Positions 8,700-17,948 are shown, numbered from the stretch's first letter. The stretch is 64,000 nucleotides of DNA from Magnetospirillum molischianum DSM 120 (GCF_000294655.1 NZ_CAHP01000023.1:9808-73807), one strand, 5' to 3'. The notes: generated from the sequence alone by a model not told the origin. Program-made: numbers and translations.

Positions 8700-8741
8700 C
8701 CCTCTCCCTCTGGGAGAGGGTGGCCGAAGGCCGGGTGAGGG
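8700..8741. repeat. Intergenic palindromic repeat (CCCTCTCCC/GGGAGAGGG type)
   Basis: A 9-bp perfect stem, CCCTCTCCC at 8700-8708 and GGGAGAGGG at 8712-8720, has only a TCT loop. It is followed by TGGCCGAAGGCCGGGTGAGGG, which contains a second small palindrome (GGCCGAAGGCC). From memory this compound sequence recurs between genes in many proteobacteria. There is no T-run, so it is not a canonical terminator. It lies between convergent genes. Confidence 0.7.
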
Positions 8742-8769
8742 AAAAGCAAAGAGAGAACCGCACCGCGGT

Positions 8770-9276
8770 TCAACGCCGACGGCGGAGCGACAACACGAGA
8801 AGCAGCGCCAGCAAGCCGGAGAAGGCGACATTGAGACTGGCCATGGTCACGCCATGAAAGGCCCAAGCGGGCTGATCGCAGGGCGCATCCTCGACCGGGC
8901 GGCTCATCGCGGCGGCAAGGTCCAGCGTCTCGGAGGTCGAACCGACGGTCGGCTCGCTGGAGGAACACACCGCCGACTGCCACCAGAATTGCTCGACACC
9001 GACATGATAGACGGCGATCAGAGCGTTAACCCCCATCGCCACGGCGGCCAGCCACAGCAGAACGCGCCGCGTCGAAACCATCCGAGCCGTCCCCAGCGCC
9101 AGAGCGGCGAACAGAGCGGCGACGGCAAAGGGAACCCGTTCGGCCACGCAGAGAACGCAAGGCCGCATCCCCAGCCCGTACTGGGCGTACAGGGCAGAGG
9201 CCAGGGCCGCCAAACAGGCCACAAGCAGAAAAACGGCCGTGAACGCGGGAAAGGGCTGACGCGGGAATCGGCTCAT
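8770..9276 (-). CDS. dsbB: Disulfide bond formation protein DsbB
   Basis: A 168-residue inner-membrane protein with four hydrophobic segments. Cys40 and Cys43 form the first periplasmic CxxC (CVLC), and Cys104 and Cys133 the second pair. In this family these pass electrons from DsbA to quinone. MRPCVLCVAERVPF is the typical surrounding. It is monocistronic here; no dsbA is present in the window. A hairpin lies between it and the metQ stop. Confidence 0.93.
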   Translation of the reverse strand: MSRFPRQPFPAFTAVFLLVACLAALASALYAQYGLGMRPCVLCVAERVPFAVAALFAALALGTARMVSTRRVLLWLAAVAMGVNALIAVYHVGVEQFWWQSAVCSSSEPTVGSTSETLDLAAAMSRPVEDAPCDQPAWAFHGVTMASLNVAFSGLLALLLVLSLRRRR

Positions 9277-9300
9277 CCCTGGAACTATAGCTCCCTTTCC

Positions 9301-9330
9301 GACCGGGCGGAAGCATGCTTACACCCGGTC
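9301..9330. terminator. Hairpin after the met operon (no T-run)
   Basis: GACCGGG at 9301-9307 pairs with CCCGGTC at 9324-9330 around an inner AAGCATGCTT palindrome (9311-9320). It sits between the metQ stop and the dsbB start in the direction of metQ transcription. There is no following T-tract, so it is at most a weak or factor-assisted terminator. Confidence 0.35.
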
Positions 9331-9346
9331 GAAACAGAGAGGCCAA

Positions 9347-10132
9347 TCACCAGGTCGGAATGATGGAACCGTCAAAGCGTTTTTCGATAAACGCCTTGAC
9401 CTCGGGCGAACGATAGCTGGCGATAAAAGAACGAATCGCCGGATCGTCCTTACGCTTGGTCTGAGTGACGAACCACAAGCCCCAATTGGTGTCGAGACCT
9501 TCGCGGAACAGCGCGGACTTGGGATTGATCCCGGCGGCAACCGCGTAATTCAGCGGCACGGCGGCGGCATCAACATCGTCAAGCGAGCGCGGCAACTGAG
9601 CGGCGTCGATTTCCTTGACCTTCAGCTTTTTCGGGTTCTCAACGATGTCGATCGGCGTCGCACCGATCCCACTCTTGGGATCGAGCTTGATCTGTCCGGC
9701 CTGCTGCAAGAGCAGCAGCGCACGGGCACCATTGGCGGGATCGTTGGGGATCGCGACGCTGGCCCCCTCCTTGAGATCGGCCAGTTCCGTCACCTTCTTG
9801 GAATAAATGCCAAGCGGCACGACGATACTGCGTTCGACCGCGACCAGATCGTAGCCGCGCGTCTTGATCTGGTTATCGAGATACGGCTTGTGCTGAAAAT
9901 TGTTGAAGTCGATATCCCCCTGGGCCAGGGCCGCGTTGGGCTGGGTATAGTCGGAGAACTCGACCACCTTGATATCGGCCCCGGTTTTTTCCTTGTGAAC
10001 CTTGGCGGCGAATTCGAGGATCTCGGTATAAGGCCCGGTGGAAACGCCAATCTTTAGAGGCTCGGCAGCCTGTGCGAAGCCGCTCCCGGCGAGAATCAGG
10101 GCCGCGCCGAGGAAAGTGCGCAATCGTGTCAT
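9347..10132 (-). CDS. metQ: MetQ/NlpA-family substrate-binding protein
   Basis: A 261-residue periplasmic binding protein. A signal peptide (residues 1-22) ends in AQA, and there is no lipobox cysteine, so the mature protein should be soluble rather than a lipoprotein. KIGVSTGPYTEIL, GADIKVVEFSDYTQPN, FNNFQHKPYLD and VAIPNDPANGARALLLLQQAG are family hallmarks. I moved the start to 10132, which has AAGGAAC upstream and the signal peptide directly after. It is the last gene of metN-metI-ligase-metQ, 34 bases after the ligase gene. Methionine is the usual ligand of the family; the unusual neighbour leaves the true substrate open. Confidence 0.9.
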   Translation of the reverse strand: MTRLRTFLGAALILAGSGFAQAAEPLKIGVSTGPYTEILEFAAKVHKEKTGADIKVVEFSDYTQPNAALAQGDIDFNNFQHKPYLDNQIKTRGYDLVAVERSIVVPLGIYSKKVTELADLKEGASVAIPNDPANGARALLLLQQAGQIKLDPKSGIGATPIDIVENPKKLKVKEIDAAQLPRSLDDVDAAAVPLNYAVAAGINPKSALFREGLDTNWGLWFVTQTKRKDDPAIRSFIASYRSPEVKAFIEKRFDGSIIPTW

Positions 10133-10166
10133 GTCGTTCAGTTCCTTGTCGCGAAGGGAAGAGGGA

Positions 10167-11507
10167 TCAGACCCAGACGGAACCGCGCCGGTCCTCGACC
10201 CGTTTGGCCTTGTGAGTGGCGCGCGGCAGAACATCGGCCTCCAGCACCGCCACCTTGGGACCAACACCGGTAACCGCCTTGATCCGACGTGTCAGACGAG
10301 CGGCGAGGTCGCCATGGGGAACGGCGCATCCCCACCGGCGCTCGACCTCGATGGTAACGGTGTCGAGGTGGTTCTCGCGATCGAGCACCAGCCGGTATTC
10401 GCCGGTGAAATCGCCGTCCTGGCGCACCACCGCCTCGATATCGCTCGGGAACAGATTGACGCCGCGGACAATCAGCATGTCGTCGAGCCGCCCGTGCACG
10501 CCGAGCAGGCGCTGCGAGGTCCGACCGCAACGGCACGGCTCGGAGGTGAATGAAACGATGTCGCCAGTGCGAAAGCGGATCAACGGCCGGGCGCGCTTTT
10601 GCAAGGTGGTCAGCACCAGCTCCCCACGCTCGCCCTCGCGCACCGGCTCGCCAGTAGCAGGGTCAAGCACCTCGGCCAGGATGTGATCCTCGGCCCAGTG
10701 CAGCCCGTCTTTTTCCTCGCACATCCCGGCGCACGAGCCGAAAATGTCAGAAAGACCGTAATAATCGTAGACCGAGGCTCCCCACAGCGTTTCGATCCGT
10801 GCCCGCGTTTCGGGGATCGAGCCTCCCGGCTCTCCGGCAACGAAGATCCGCCGCACCGCCAGATCGCGGGCGGGATCGATTCCTTGCTTTTGCGCGGTCT
10901 CGCCCAGGTACCAGGCATAAGACGGCGTGGTCCAAATCGCTGTCGCCTGGAACTGCTTCAGGATCGCCAGAAGCCGCTCCGACGGCACCGTACCGGCGTG
11001 GATCGACAAGGCTCCCAGCTTTTGCGCTCCCAGCACGCACGGCCCACCGACGAACAAAGAGAAGTTCAGCGAGTGGCAATAGCGATCAGTCGGACGCAGC
11101 CCCGAGGACCAGAACTGGCGCGCCTCGTAATCCATCCAGGCATCGAAATCGCTAGCGGTGAAGGGCGACAGAGTCGGCACCCCGGTCGAGCCGGATGACG
11201 CCGAGACATAGACGACTTCGCTTTCCGGCACGGCCGCGATATCGCCCAGCAGCGGCACCGCCTCTTGCCGCTGGCGTAGGATCGTCTTGTTGATGAAAGG
11301 AAAGCGGCGCAGATCGTCAAGGCTTTTCAGGCTGTCCGGTCCTATTCCGGCAGCCGCGAAGCTGGCGCGATAATAAGGCGAACCTGCCTGAGCATGAGCC
11401 AGATGAGTCCGCAGCAGAGACAGCTTCAGTGCGTCCCACTCGGCGCGGGACTGGGTTTCCAGAGCAGGAGCCCAATAGCGACGTTCGGTAGCGACATCGA
11501 CAGTCAT
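10167..11507 (-). CDS. Phenylacetate-CoA ligase-like AMP-forming enzyme
   Basis: A 446-residue adenylate-forming ligase of the PaaK family. It shows the P-loop-like YVSASSGSTGVPT (residues 97-109), VAGEPGGSIPE, the YYGLSDIFGSC adenine-binding block, RFRTGDIVSF with the ribose-binding aspartate, the GRLDDMLIVRGVNLFPSDIE hinge and a C-terminal THKAKRV lysine region. PaaK enzymes make CoA thioesters of aromatic acids. No other paa genes are here. The start has a perfect AAGGAGG site and lies 14 bases after metI, and metQ follows after 34 bases. It is therefore part of the importer operon. The substrate is unknown. Confidence 0.87.
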   Translation of the reverse strand: MTVDVATERRYWAPALETQSRAEWDALKLSLLRTHLAHAQAGSPYYRASFAAAGIGPDSLKSLDDLRRFPFINKTILRQRQEAVPLLGDIAAVPESEVVYVSASSGSTGVPTLSPFTASDFDAWMDYEARQFWSSGLRPTDRYCHSLNFSLFVGGPCVLGAQKLGALSIHAGTVPSERLLAILKQFQATAIWTTPSYAWYLGETAQKQGIDPARDLAVRRIFVAGEPGGSIPETRARIETLWGASVYDYYGLSDIFGSCAGMCEEKDGLHWAEDHILAEVLDPATGEPVREGERGELVLTTLQKRARPLIRFRTGDIVSFTSEPCRCGRTSQRLLGVHGRLDDMLIVRGVNLFPSDIEAVVRQDGDFTGEYRLVLDRENHLDTVTIEVERRWGCAVPHGDLAARLTRRIKAVTGVGPKVAVLEADVLPRATHKAKRVEDRRGSVWV

Positions 11508-11521
11508 CGCAAAAACCTCCT

Positions 11522-12196
11522 TTACCGATTGGCCTGGGAGCGTTCGCGCTTGTTGAGACGGCGCGCGGCGTAGTCCCCCAGGCTTTGAACCAGTTGGACC
11601 AACACGATCAGCACCGCGACGACAGCCAGCATCACCTCACCCTGAAAGCGCTGATAGCCGTAACGGATGCCAAGGTCGCCCAGGCCACCGCCGCCGACCG
11701 CGCCAGCCATCGCGGAATAACCGATCAGGCTGACCACCGTGATGGTAAGACCGGCGGCAATACCGGGCAGAGCCTCGGGCACCAGCACCTTGACGATGAT
11801 CTGGAGGGGAGAGGCCCCCATCGCCTGAGCCGCTTCGACCAGACCGGAATCCACTTCGCGCAACGATGATTCGACCAGCCGGGCCACGAATGGCGCGGCG
11901 GCGATCACCAGCGGCACCGTCGCCGCCGCCGTCCCGATCGAGGTGCCGACCAACATCCGCGTCAACGGAATGATCGCGACCATCAGGATGATGAACGGGG
12001 TCGAACGGGTGGCGTTGACCACCGCTCCGGCAATGCGGTTGAAGGTCGGCCGAGACAGGATGTGGCCGGGCTGGGTGACCAGCAGCAAAATCCCAAGCGG
12101 CACGCCGATCAGGGTGGCGAGGACAGTGGAAACGCCGACCATCGCCAGCGTTTCCCACAAAGCTTCAAGCAACAGCTCGATCAGGCGCTGCGACAC
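11522..12196 (-). CDS. metI: Methionine-type ABC transporter permease MetI
   Basis: A 224-residue permease with five hydrophobic helices and the EAA loop near residues 120-150 (ESSLREVDSGLVEAAQAMGASPLQII). IGVPLGILL and NATRSTPFIILMVAIIPLTR are typical MetI segments. It overlaps metN by 32 bases, so translation is coupled. The downstream ligase gene follows 14 bases after its stop. Confidence 0.95.
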   Translation of the reverse strand: MSQRLIELLLEALWETLAMVGVSTVLATLIGVPLGILLLVTQPGHILSRPTFNRIAGAVVNATRSTPFIILMVAIIPLTRMLVGTSIGTAAATVPLVIAAAPFVARLVESSLREVDSGLVEAAQAMGASPLQIIVKVLVPEALPGIAAGLTITVVSLIGYSAMAGAVGGGGLGDLGIRYGYQRFQGEVMLAVVAVLIVLVQLVQSLGDYAARRLNKRERSQANR

Positions 12197-13220
12197 GGCC
12201 GAGAATCTCCACTTTAAGCGATTTGATACGCAGGAAATCGAGCGCCGCCTGCAATCCGGCTTCGCTGCCCCCGGCCTCGACCGTCAACGTCCCGTAAGGG
12301 GCGTTCTGGATGTAATCGATATGGCCGTGAAGGATGTTGAACGAGACGCCAAAACGCCGAACGATGTCGGACATGATCGGCTCGTTGGCGGACGGACCCG
12401 TAAAGGTGATCCGCATCACCAGCCCCGGCGAGGTCTGCGGCGAGTGACGGAGCCGCGCGCTGACCCGTTCCGGCAATTCGAGATTGAGCACCTCGCGGAC
12501 CAGCGCCCGCGTGATCGCATGAGTCGGCTGAGTCAGGACGTCGAACACCCGCCCCTGCTCGACCACCCGCCCTTGGTCGAGCACCGCTACCCGGTCGGCG
12601 ATCTCGCGCACCACCTGCATTTCGTGGGTGATAAGGACGATGGTCAGCTTCAGGGTTCGGTTGATCTCGGCCAACAAAGCCAGAATCGACTTGGTTGTCT
12701 CGGGGTCCAGTGCTGAGGTTGCCTCATCGCACAACAGAACCGACGGCCGCGAAGCCAAAGCACGAGCGATACCGACACGCTGCTTTTGCCCACCCGACAG
12801 TTGGGCCGGATAGGAATCGCGCTTGTCGGTCAGCCCGACCAGTTCGAGCATCTCATCAACCCGCCGCAGCCGTTCGGCACGAGACAAGCCGACCAGTTCG
12901 AGCGGCAGGGCGACATTGCCCTGCACCGTGCGCGAGGACAACAGGTTGAAGTGCTGGAACACCATGCCGATGTCATGGCGCGCCGCCCGCAATGCCGCGC
13001 CGGACAGGCCGGACAATTCGCGTCCGGCAACGGAAATCCGCCCCCGCGTCGGGCGTTCCAACAGATTGATGCAACGGACCAGGGTGCTTTTGCCCGCACC
13101 GGAGCGGCCGATGATGCCGAACACCTCGCCTTTTTCGATCGATAGCGAAATGCCGCGCAGCACCGGGCTCGGACCGGACGGGCCACCGAATTCCTTCTCC
13201 AGGTCGTCGATGACAATCAC
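12165..13220 (-). CDS. metN: Methionine-type ABC transporter ATPase MetN with NIL domain
   Basis: A 351-residue ATPase. Walker A is GRSGAGKST (about residues 38-46), the signature LSGGQKQR lies near residue 140, and Walker B LLCDEATSALD near 162, followed by the H-loop THE. The C-terminal 100 residues are the NIL regulatory domain, which in E. coli MetN binds methionine and inhibits transport. It is the first gene of the operon, with a sigma-70-like promoter and an operator-like palindrome just upstream. Confidence 0.96.
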   Translation of the reverse strand: MIVIDDLEKEFGGPSGPSPVLRGISLSIEKGEVFGIIGRSGAGKSTLVRCINLLERPTRGRISVAGRELSGLSGAALRAARHDIGMVFQHFNLLSSRTVQGNVALPLELVGLSRAERLRRVDEMLELVGLTDKRDSYPAQLSGGQKQRVGIARALASRPSVLLCDEATSALDPETTKSILALLAEINRTLKLTIVLITHEMQVVREIADRVAVLDQGRVVEQGRVFDVLTQPTHAITRALVREVLNLELPERVSARLRHSPQTSPGLVMRITFTGPSANEPIMSDIVRRFGVSFNILHGHIDYIQNAPYGTLTVEAGGSEAGLQAALDFLRIKSLKVEILGRVAAPDRAVA

Positions 13221-13232
13221 CCCGTGCCTCCA

Positions 13233-13257
13233 GAAATCTGCCGATAAGACAGATTTC
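13233..13257 (-). promoter_or_regulatory. Operator-like palindrome at the metN start region
   Basis: GAAATCTG at 13233-13240 and CAGATTTC at 13250-13257 form a perfect 8-bp inverted repeat with a 9-base spacer. It lies directly downstream of the metN -10 box, where a repressor would block initiation. It could also fold as a hairpin in the 5' leader. No named regulator's consensus fits it that I recall. Confidence 0.5.
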
Positions 13258-13287
13258 AGGCTAGAGGGGGGCGACCCGGCCTGTCAA
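13258..13287 (-). promoter_or_regulatory. Predicted sigma-70 promoter of metN operon
   Basis: On the minus strand TTGACA (13287-13282) is followed after 18 bases by TAGCCT (13263-13258). The -35 box is perfect; the -10 box is weak and the spacer one base long. Confidence 0.5.
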
Positions 13288-13339
13288 TCCCATTTATCTA
13301 CCGATGTGGTGTATTTATGGGTTTATCGTCGCCACTGGC

Positions 13340-13573
13340 CTACACCCGACCCTTTAACTCCGATCGGCTGTAATTGCTGAAATGCCCTTCGCGAGCAGCT
13401 TGCTGACGAACACGGCCCAGCGCAGCCTCGGTCTTACCCCCAACCGACGGCGCGGAAACCAACCGCTCCAGCGCGGAACTGGAGCAGGCGGGACAGGTCG
13501 GAGACTCAGACCCCATCACCAGGGTCTCGAATTCCTCACTGCATTTCGTGCATCGAAATGAAAAAATAGGCAT
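13340..13573 (-). CDS. FmdB-family zinc-ribbon protein
   Basis: A 77-residue protein. Cys8 and Cys11 (CTKC) with Cys27 and Cys30 (CPAC) form one zinc ribbon, preceded by MPIFSFRC as in the FmdB/regulatory zinc-ribbon family. The C-terminal half is basic and has no recognisable domain. GAGGAA precedes the start. These proteins are widespread and mostly uncharacterised; a regulatory role was proposed for methylotroph FmdB. No operon partner is evident. Confidence 0.85.
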   Translation of the reverse strand: MPIFSFRCTKCSEEFETLVMGSESPTCPACSSSALERLVSAPSVGGKTEAALGRVRQQAAREGHFSNYSRSELKGRV

Positions 13574-13677
13574 GATTCCTCACGATCAATCTTGCGGGTG
13601 AAGATGAGGAAACAATAGCGCCAAGGCGTGGCGAGGGAAAAGCGGCGATCGACACCACCACCCCCGCCGTCAAAGCC

Positions 13678-13923
13678 CTAAGCCGCTTTTGCAGTCAGCG
13701 GGCAAAGCCGCCTCCCAAGGCCGCGACCGACCTTGGTCAGAAGCGGCAACACGTCGTCGGCCGTCAGTCCATCGCGCCGCATCAAAAGGTGGACGATGGG
13801 ATCGGCCAGCACGTCGGCCAAAGCGGGTTCGCCGCTGCGCCAGGGGTCTGGAGCACCCCGCGTCGAGACCCCGACCGGGGTGGCGCGGAAGGAAGCAGAG
13901 GGGGGAGGGGTCGCGATCGTCAT
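13678..13923 (-). CDS. Small conserved-looking protein of unknown function
   Basis: An 81-residue protein. The N-terminal half is low-complexity (Pro, Ala, Ser). The C-terminal half, residues 34-75, reads ADVLADPIVHLLMRRDGLTADDVLPLL and looks like a conserved two-helix unit seen in small alphaproteobacterial proteins, including ones next to sulfur transport genes. GAGGG lies 7-12 bases before the start. It is divergent from the sulfate uptake operon, so it could share regulation. I cannot name a function. Confidence 0.6.
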   Translation of the reverse strand: MTIATPPPSASFRATPVGVSTRGAPDPWRSGEPALADVLADPIVHLLMRRDGLTADDVLPLLTKVGRGLGRRLCPLTAKAA

Positions 13924-14024
13924 TGCCGTTTCCCTCGCATCAAAAGTCGGCGACCCGCCACAGCAGGCGGGGGATTGCCGATGAGTGTCACCTTAGAAGC
14001 CGCATCACAGCCTTGTCAATTATT

Positions 14025-14043
14025 ATCTATAGTTTTGGTAGAT
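14025..14043. promoter_or_regulatory. Candidate operator upstream of cys operon
   Basis: ATCTA at 14025-14029 and TAGAT at 14039-14043 form an inverted repeat. The 8-mer ATCTATAG at 14025-14032 recurs at 14092-14099, overlapping the -10 box of the predicted cys promoter. The region is much more AT-rich than its surroundings. The regulator is unknown. Confidence 0.35.
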
Positions 14044-14071
14044 TTTAGCAAACTCTTGTGGAGAATTCGGC

Positions 14072-14100
14072 TTGACGCCAAAAATCCATTAATCTATAGG
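14072..14100 (+). promoter_or_regulatory. Predicted sigma-70 promoter of the sulfate uptake operon
   Basis: TTGACG at 14072-14077 and TATAGG at 14095-14100 are separated by 17 bases, followed by sbp's ribosome site (GGGGGAG) and ATG at 14141. Confidence 0.6.
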
Positions 14101-14140
14101 CTTGATAAATATCGCATCGACGCCGACGGGGGAGAACACG

Positions 14141-15187
14141 ATGTCAAGTGAATGGAGCAGAGACGTGTTGCGGCTGACACTAGCCACGGCGCTGGTGGTC
14201 GGGGTGGCGATGGCCCTGGCCGCCGCCATCCCCGGCGCGGGAGCAGCGGAAAGCCGCACCCTGCTCAACGTCTCTTACGACCCCACCCGCGAGCTGTACC
14301 AGAATCTGAACGCTGCTTTCGTCAAGACGTGGAAGGCCAAGACCGGCGAGGATCTGCGGATCAATCAGTCGCATGGCGGATCGGGCAAGCAGGCCCGCGC
14401 GGTGATCGACGGACTGGAAGCCGATGTCGTTACCCTCGCTTTGGCCTATGACATCGACGCGATCGCCCAGCGCGGCCAGATCGACCCCAAGTGGCAAAGC
14501 CGACTGTCGGCCAACAGTTCGCCCTACACCTCGACCATCGTGTTCCTGGTCCGCAAGGGGAACCCCAAGGGCATCAAGGATTGGGACGATTTGGTCCGCC
14601 CCGGAATCGCGGTTATCACCCCCAACCCCAAGACATCGGGCGGCGCCCGCTGGAACTATCTGGCGGCCTGGGGATATGAGTTGAACCGCTCGAACAACGA
14701 CGCGGCCAAAGCCGAAGCCTTCACCACCGCCTTGTTCCACAACGTCCCGGTCCTCGATACCGGCGCGCGCGGCTCGACCACCACGTTCACCCAGCGCGGC
14801 ATCGGCGACGTTCTGATCGCCTGGGAGAACGAAGCGATCCTGGCGCTCAAGGAAGTCCCCGGCCAGTTCGAGATCGTTGCCCCGCCGCTGTCGATCCTGG
14901 CCGAACCGCCGGTCGCCATCGTTGATAAGGTGGTCGATCGCCACGGCACCCGCGCCCTGGCCGAAGCCTACCTCTCCTTCCTCTATACCCCCGAGGCGCA
15001 GGAGATCATTGCCCGCAACCACTACCGCCCGCGCGATCCCGACGTCGCCCGCAAGCATGCGTCAGAATTCCCGCCGGTTCGCCTGTTCACCATCGACGAC
15101 GTGTTCGGTGGCTGGGGCAAGGCGCAGGCCGCCCATTTCTCGGATGGCGGGATCTTCGACAGGGTGATCGTCAATGCCAAAAAATAA
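14141..15187 (+). CDS. sbp: Sulfate/thiosulfate ABC transporter substrate-binding protein
   Basis: A 348-residue periplasmic protein with a signal peptide (about residues 1-36, GAGAAES). [29 protein letters not shown] and [13 protein letters not shown] are the sulfate-binding protein signatures; [18 protein letters not shown] and [17 protein letters not shown] line the ligand cleft in the family. The ATG at 14141 has GGGGGAG upstream; an upstream ATG at 14102 lacks one. It overlaps cysT by 14 bases and is the first gene of sbp-cysT-cysW-cysA. Confidence 0.96.
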   Translation: MSSEWSRDVLRLTLATALVVGVAMALAAAIPGAGAAESRTLLNVSYDPTRELYQNLNAAFVKTWKAKTGEDLRINQSHGGSGKQARAVIDGLEADVVTLALAYDIDAIAQRGQIDPKWQSRLSANSSPYTSTIVFLVRKGNPKGIKDWDDLVRPGIAVITPNPKTSGGARWNYLAAWGYELNRSNNDAAKAEAFTTALFHNVPVLDTGARGSTTTFTQRGIGDVLIAWENEAILALKEVPGQFEIVAPPLSILAEPPVAIVDKVVDRHGTRALAEAYLSFLYTPEAQEIIARNHYRPRDPDVARKHASEFPPVRLFTIDDVFGGWGKAQAAHFSDGGIFDRVIVNAKK

Positions 15188-16022
15188 TCCCGCCAAACCT
15201 TGGCGGGTGATCCCAGGGTTCGGGCTGACGCTGGGCCTGACCCTGGGGTGGCTCTCTGTTCTGGTCCTCATTCCGCTCACCAGCCTCTTTGTGATGGCCT
15301 CGGGCCTGAGCTTCGAACAATGGCTGGCGATCTTCGCCGACACCCGCGTCCAGGCCGCGTTCCGCCTCAGCTTCGGGGGCGCTCTGGTCGCGGCGCTGAT
15401 CAACGCCGCCGCCGGATTGCTGGTCGCCTGGGTGCTGGTCCGTCACGATTTCCCCGGACGCCGTCTGGTCGATGCGATGGTCGATCTTCCCTTCGCCCTG
15501 CCGACGGCGGTGGCCGGTATCGCGCTTGCCGCGCTTTATGCCCCGCAGGGCTGGATCGGTCGCCTGATCGAGCCATTCGGGATCAAGGTCGCCTTTACCC
15601 CGTTGGGAGCGATCGTTGCGATGGTGTTCGTCGGACTGCCCTTCGTCGTCCGCACCGTACAGCCGGTCCTGGCCGATATCGATTCCGAGGTCGAGGAAGC
15701 GGCTGCGTCACTCGGGGCCGGGCGCTGGCAGACCTTTCACCGCGTGATCCTTCCGACCCTGGCCCCGGCGCTGCTGACCGGCTTCGCCCTCGCCTTCGCC
15801 CGCGCCGTCGGCGAATACGGCTCGGTGATCTTCATCGCCGGAAACTTCCCCGGCCTGTCCGAGATCGTACCGCTGCTGATCGTGGTCCGGCTTGAGCAAT
15901 ACGATTATGTCGGGGCCACCGCCATCGCCGCGATCATGCTGGTGGCGTCATTCGTGCTGCTGCTGGCGATCAACGGCCTGCAACGCTGGAACCGTGACCG
16001 CCTGTCCCGTGGAGCCGCCTGA
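15174..16022 (+). CDS. cysT: Sulfate ABC transporter permease CysT (CysU)
   Basis: A 282-residue inner-membrane permease with six hydrophobic segments and the EAA loop around residues 175-200 ([26 protein letters not shown]). [18 protein letters not shown] and [16 protein letters not shown] are the CysT hallmarks. It pairs with CysW to form the membrane channel for sulfate. The start overlaps sbp by 14 bases, and the stop overlaps the cysW start by one base. Confidence 0.96.
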   Translation: MPKNNPAKPWRVIPGFGLTLGLTLGWLSVLVLIPLTSLFVMASGLSFEQWLAIFADTRVQAAFRLSFGGALVAALINAAAGLLVAWVLVRHDFPGRRLVDAMVDLPFALPTAVAGIALAALYAPQGWIGRLIEPFGIKVAFTPLGAIVAMVFVGLPFVVRTVQPVLADIDSEVEEAAASLGAGRWQTFHRVILPTLAPALLTGFALAFARAVGEYGSVIFIAGNFPGLSEIVPLLIVVRLEQYDYVGATAIAAIMLVASFVLLLAINGLQRWNRDRLSRGAA

Positions 16023-16855
16023 TGCGCCGTGACGAATCCCCCCTGATCCGCTGGCTGCTAATCGCGCTGGCGCTCGGCTTCCTCGGCCTGTTCCTGGTGC
16101 TGCCGCTGGCTGCCGTGCTGGCCCAGGCTTTGGGCAAGGGGACCGACGCCTACTTCGCCGCCCTGACCCAACCCGACGCCTGGGCGTCGATCCGCCTCAC
16201 GCTGCTGGTCGCGGCAATCGCGGTGCCGGTCAATATCGGCTTTGGGCTGGCGGCATCGTGGGCGATCGCCAAGTTCGACTTTCGCGGCAAAAGCCTCCTG
16301 ATCAGCCTGATCGACCTTCCCTTTTCGGTATCGCCGGTGATTTCCGGTCTGGTCTTCGTGCTGCTGTTCGGACTTCAGGGCTGGTTCGGCGAGACCTTGC
16401 GCGACCACAACATCCGGGTTCTGTTCGCGGTGCCGGGAATCGTGCTGGCAACGATGTTCGTCACTTTTCCCTTCGTCGCCCGCGAGTTGATCCCGCTGAT
16501 GGAGGAACAGGGCCGCGAGGAAGAGGAAGCCGCCATCGTGCTGGGCGCGGGCGGGTTCAAGACTTTTCTGACGGTGACACTGCCCAACGTCAAATGGGGT
16601 CTATTGCACGGCGTGCTGCTGTGCAACGCCCGCGCCATGGGAGAATTCGGTGCCGTTTCCGTGGTGTCGGGGCACATTCGGGGCCTGACCAACACGATGC
16701 CGCTCCATGTCGAGATTCTCTACAACGAGTACGATTTCGTCGGCGCGTTTGCCGTCGCCTCGCTTCTTGCCCTGCTCGCTTTGCTGACCCTGGTGGCCAA
16801 ATCGGCGCTGGAATGGCGTTTGCGGGACGAAATCGCCGCCCTTCGCCAGTCATGA
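16022..16855 (+). CDS. cysW: Sulfate ABC transporter permease CysW
   Basis: A 277-residue partner permease. [51 protein letters not shown] (the EAA loop) and [19 protein letters not shown] match CysW rather than CysT. It has six predicted membrane segments. The TGATG overlap with cysT and 7-base gap to cysA place it inside one operon. Confidence 0.96.
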   Translation: MRRDESPLIRWLLIALALGFLGLFLVLPLAAVLAQALGKGTDAYFAALTQPDAWASIRLTLLVAAIAVPVNIGFGLAASWAIAKFDFRGKSLLISLIDLPFSVSPVISGLVFVLLFGLQGWFGETLRDHNIRVLFAVPGIVLATMFVTFPFVARELIPLMEEQGREEEEAAIVLGAGGFKTFLTVTLPNVKWGLLHGVLLCNARAMGEFGAVSVVSGHIRGLTNTMPLHVEILYNEYDFVGAFAVASLLALLALLTLVAKSALEWRLRDEIAALRQS

Positions 16856-16862
16856 GGCCGTA

Positions 16863-17912
16863 ATGATCGAAGTTCAGAACATCACCAAGCATTTCGGCTC
16901 ATTCAGGGCGCTCGACGACGTATCCTTGGCGGTCCCGAAGGGAAAGCTGGTGGCGCTGCTGGGGCCGTCCGGCTCGGGCAAGACAACGCTTCTCCGCATT
17001 CTTGCCGGGTTGGAAGCCCCCGATCGCGGCAAGGTCATCCTGGATGGGGTCGAGGCGACCGAGCAGAAAGCGCGCGATCGCGGTATCGGCTTTGTCTTTC
17101 AGCATTATGCTCTGTTCCGCCACATGACTGTCGCCGACAACATCGCTTTCGGCCTGACCGTGCGGAAAGGTAAGGACCGTCCGCCCCGCGCCGAGATCGA
17201 CCGCCGGGTCGCGGCTCTGCTCGATCTGGTCCAGTTGAGCGGCTTGGCCGGGCGCTACCCCACTCAATTGTCAGGCGGGCAGCGTCAACGTGTCGCGCTG
17301 GCTCGCGCCCTGGCGGTCGAACCCCGTCTGCTGCTGCTTGACGAGCCGTTCGGCGCACTCGACGCCCAGGTGCGCAAGGAATTGCGCCGCTGGCTGCGTC
17401 GTCTCCACGACGAACTGGGGCTGACCGGGGTATTCGTCACGCACGACCAGGAGGAGGCTCTGGAGGTCGCCGACGAGGTGGTGGTGATGAACAAGGGCCG
17501 AATCGAACAGGTCGGCAGCCCCGCCGCGATCTACGATTCACCGGCAACGCCATTCGTTTATCGTTTTCTTGGCAACGTCAATTCCCTGCCTTGCGCCATC
17601 CATGACGGACGGGCCGAGATCGCGGGTCTCAGCCTGGCGATCGAAGCCCCCAATTCCGGCGGCGAGGGAAACGGAATCGCCTTTGTCCGCCCTCACGATG
17701 TTGAAGTTCGCCCACCCGCCGACGGTCTGCCCCGTGCCGTGGTTGAACAATTGGCAATCCTGGGGCCGGTGGTGCGGGCCGATCTGCTGTTACCCGGCAA
17801 CATCTCGCTTGAGGTCGAGCTGACCCGCGAGCAGCAAAATCATCTTTCGCTGGCGAAGGGATCGCCAGTTGGTCTTTCACTGCGCCGGGCCCGCGTTTTC
17901 GCCGGAGCCTGA
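16863..17912 (+). CDS. cysA: Sulfate ABC transporter ATPase CysA
   Basis: A 349-residue ATPase. It has Walker [10 protein letters not shown] (residues 34-42), signature [15 protein letters not shown] near 138, Walker [21 protein letters not shown] with the CysA-type DAQVRKEL, and the H-loop [15 protein letters not shown]. The region after residue 235 is a TOBE-like regulatory domain. It closes the uptake operon; a hairpin with a T-rich tail follows at 17949. Confidence 0.95.
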   Translation: MIEVQNITKHFGSFRALDDVSLAVPKGKLVALLGPSGSGKTTLLRILAGLEAPDRGKVILDGVEATEQKARDRGIGFVFQHYALFRHMTVADNIAFGLTVRKGKDRPPRAEIDRRVAALLDLVQLSGLAGRYPTQLSGGQRQRVALARALAVEPRLLLLDEPFGALDAQVRKELRRWLRRLHDELGLTGVFVTHDQEEALEVADEVVVMNKGRIEQVGSPAAIYDSPATPFVYRFLGNVNSLPCAIHDGRAEIAGLSLAIEAPNSGGEGNGIAFVRPHDVEVRPPADGLPRAVVEQLAILGPVVRADLLLPGNISLEVELTREQQNHLSLAKGSPVGLSLRRARVFAGA

Positions 17913-17948
17913 TGCGCCCCGCATCACCATATGCGGTAAAATTGGAAC

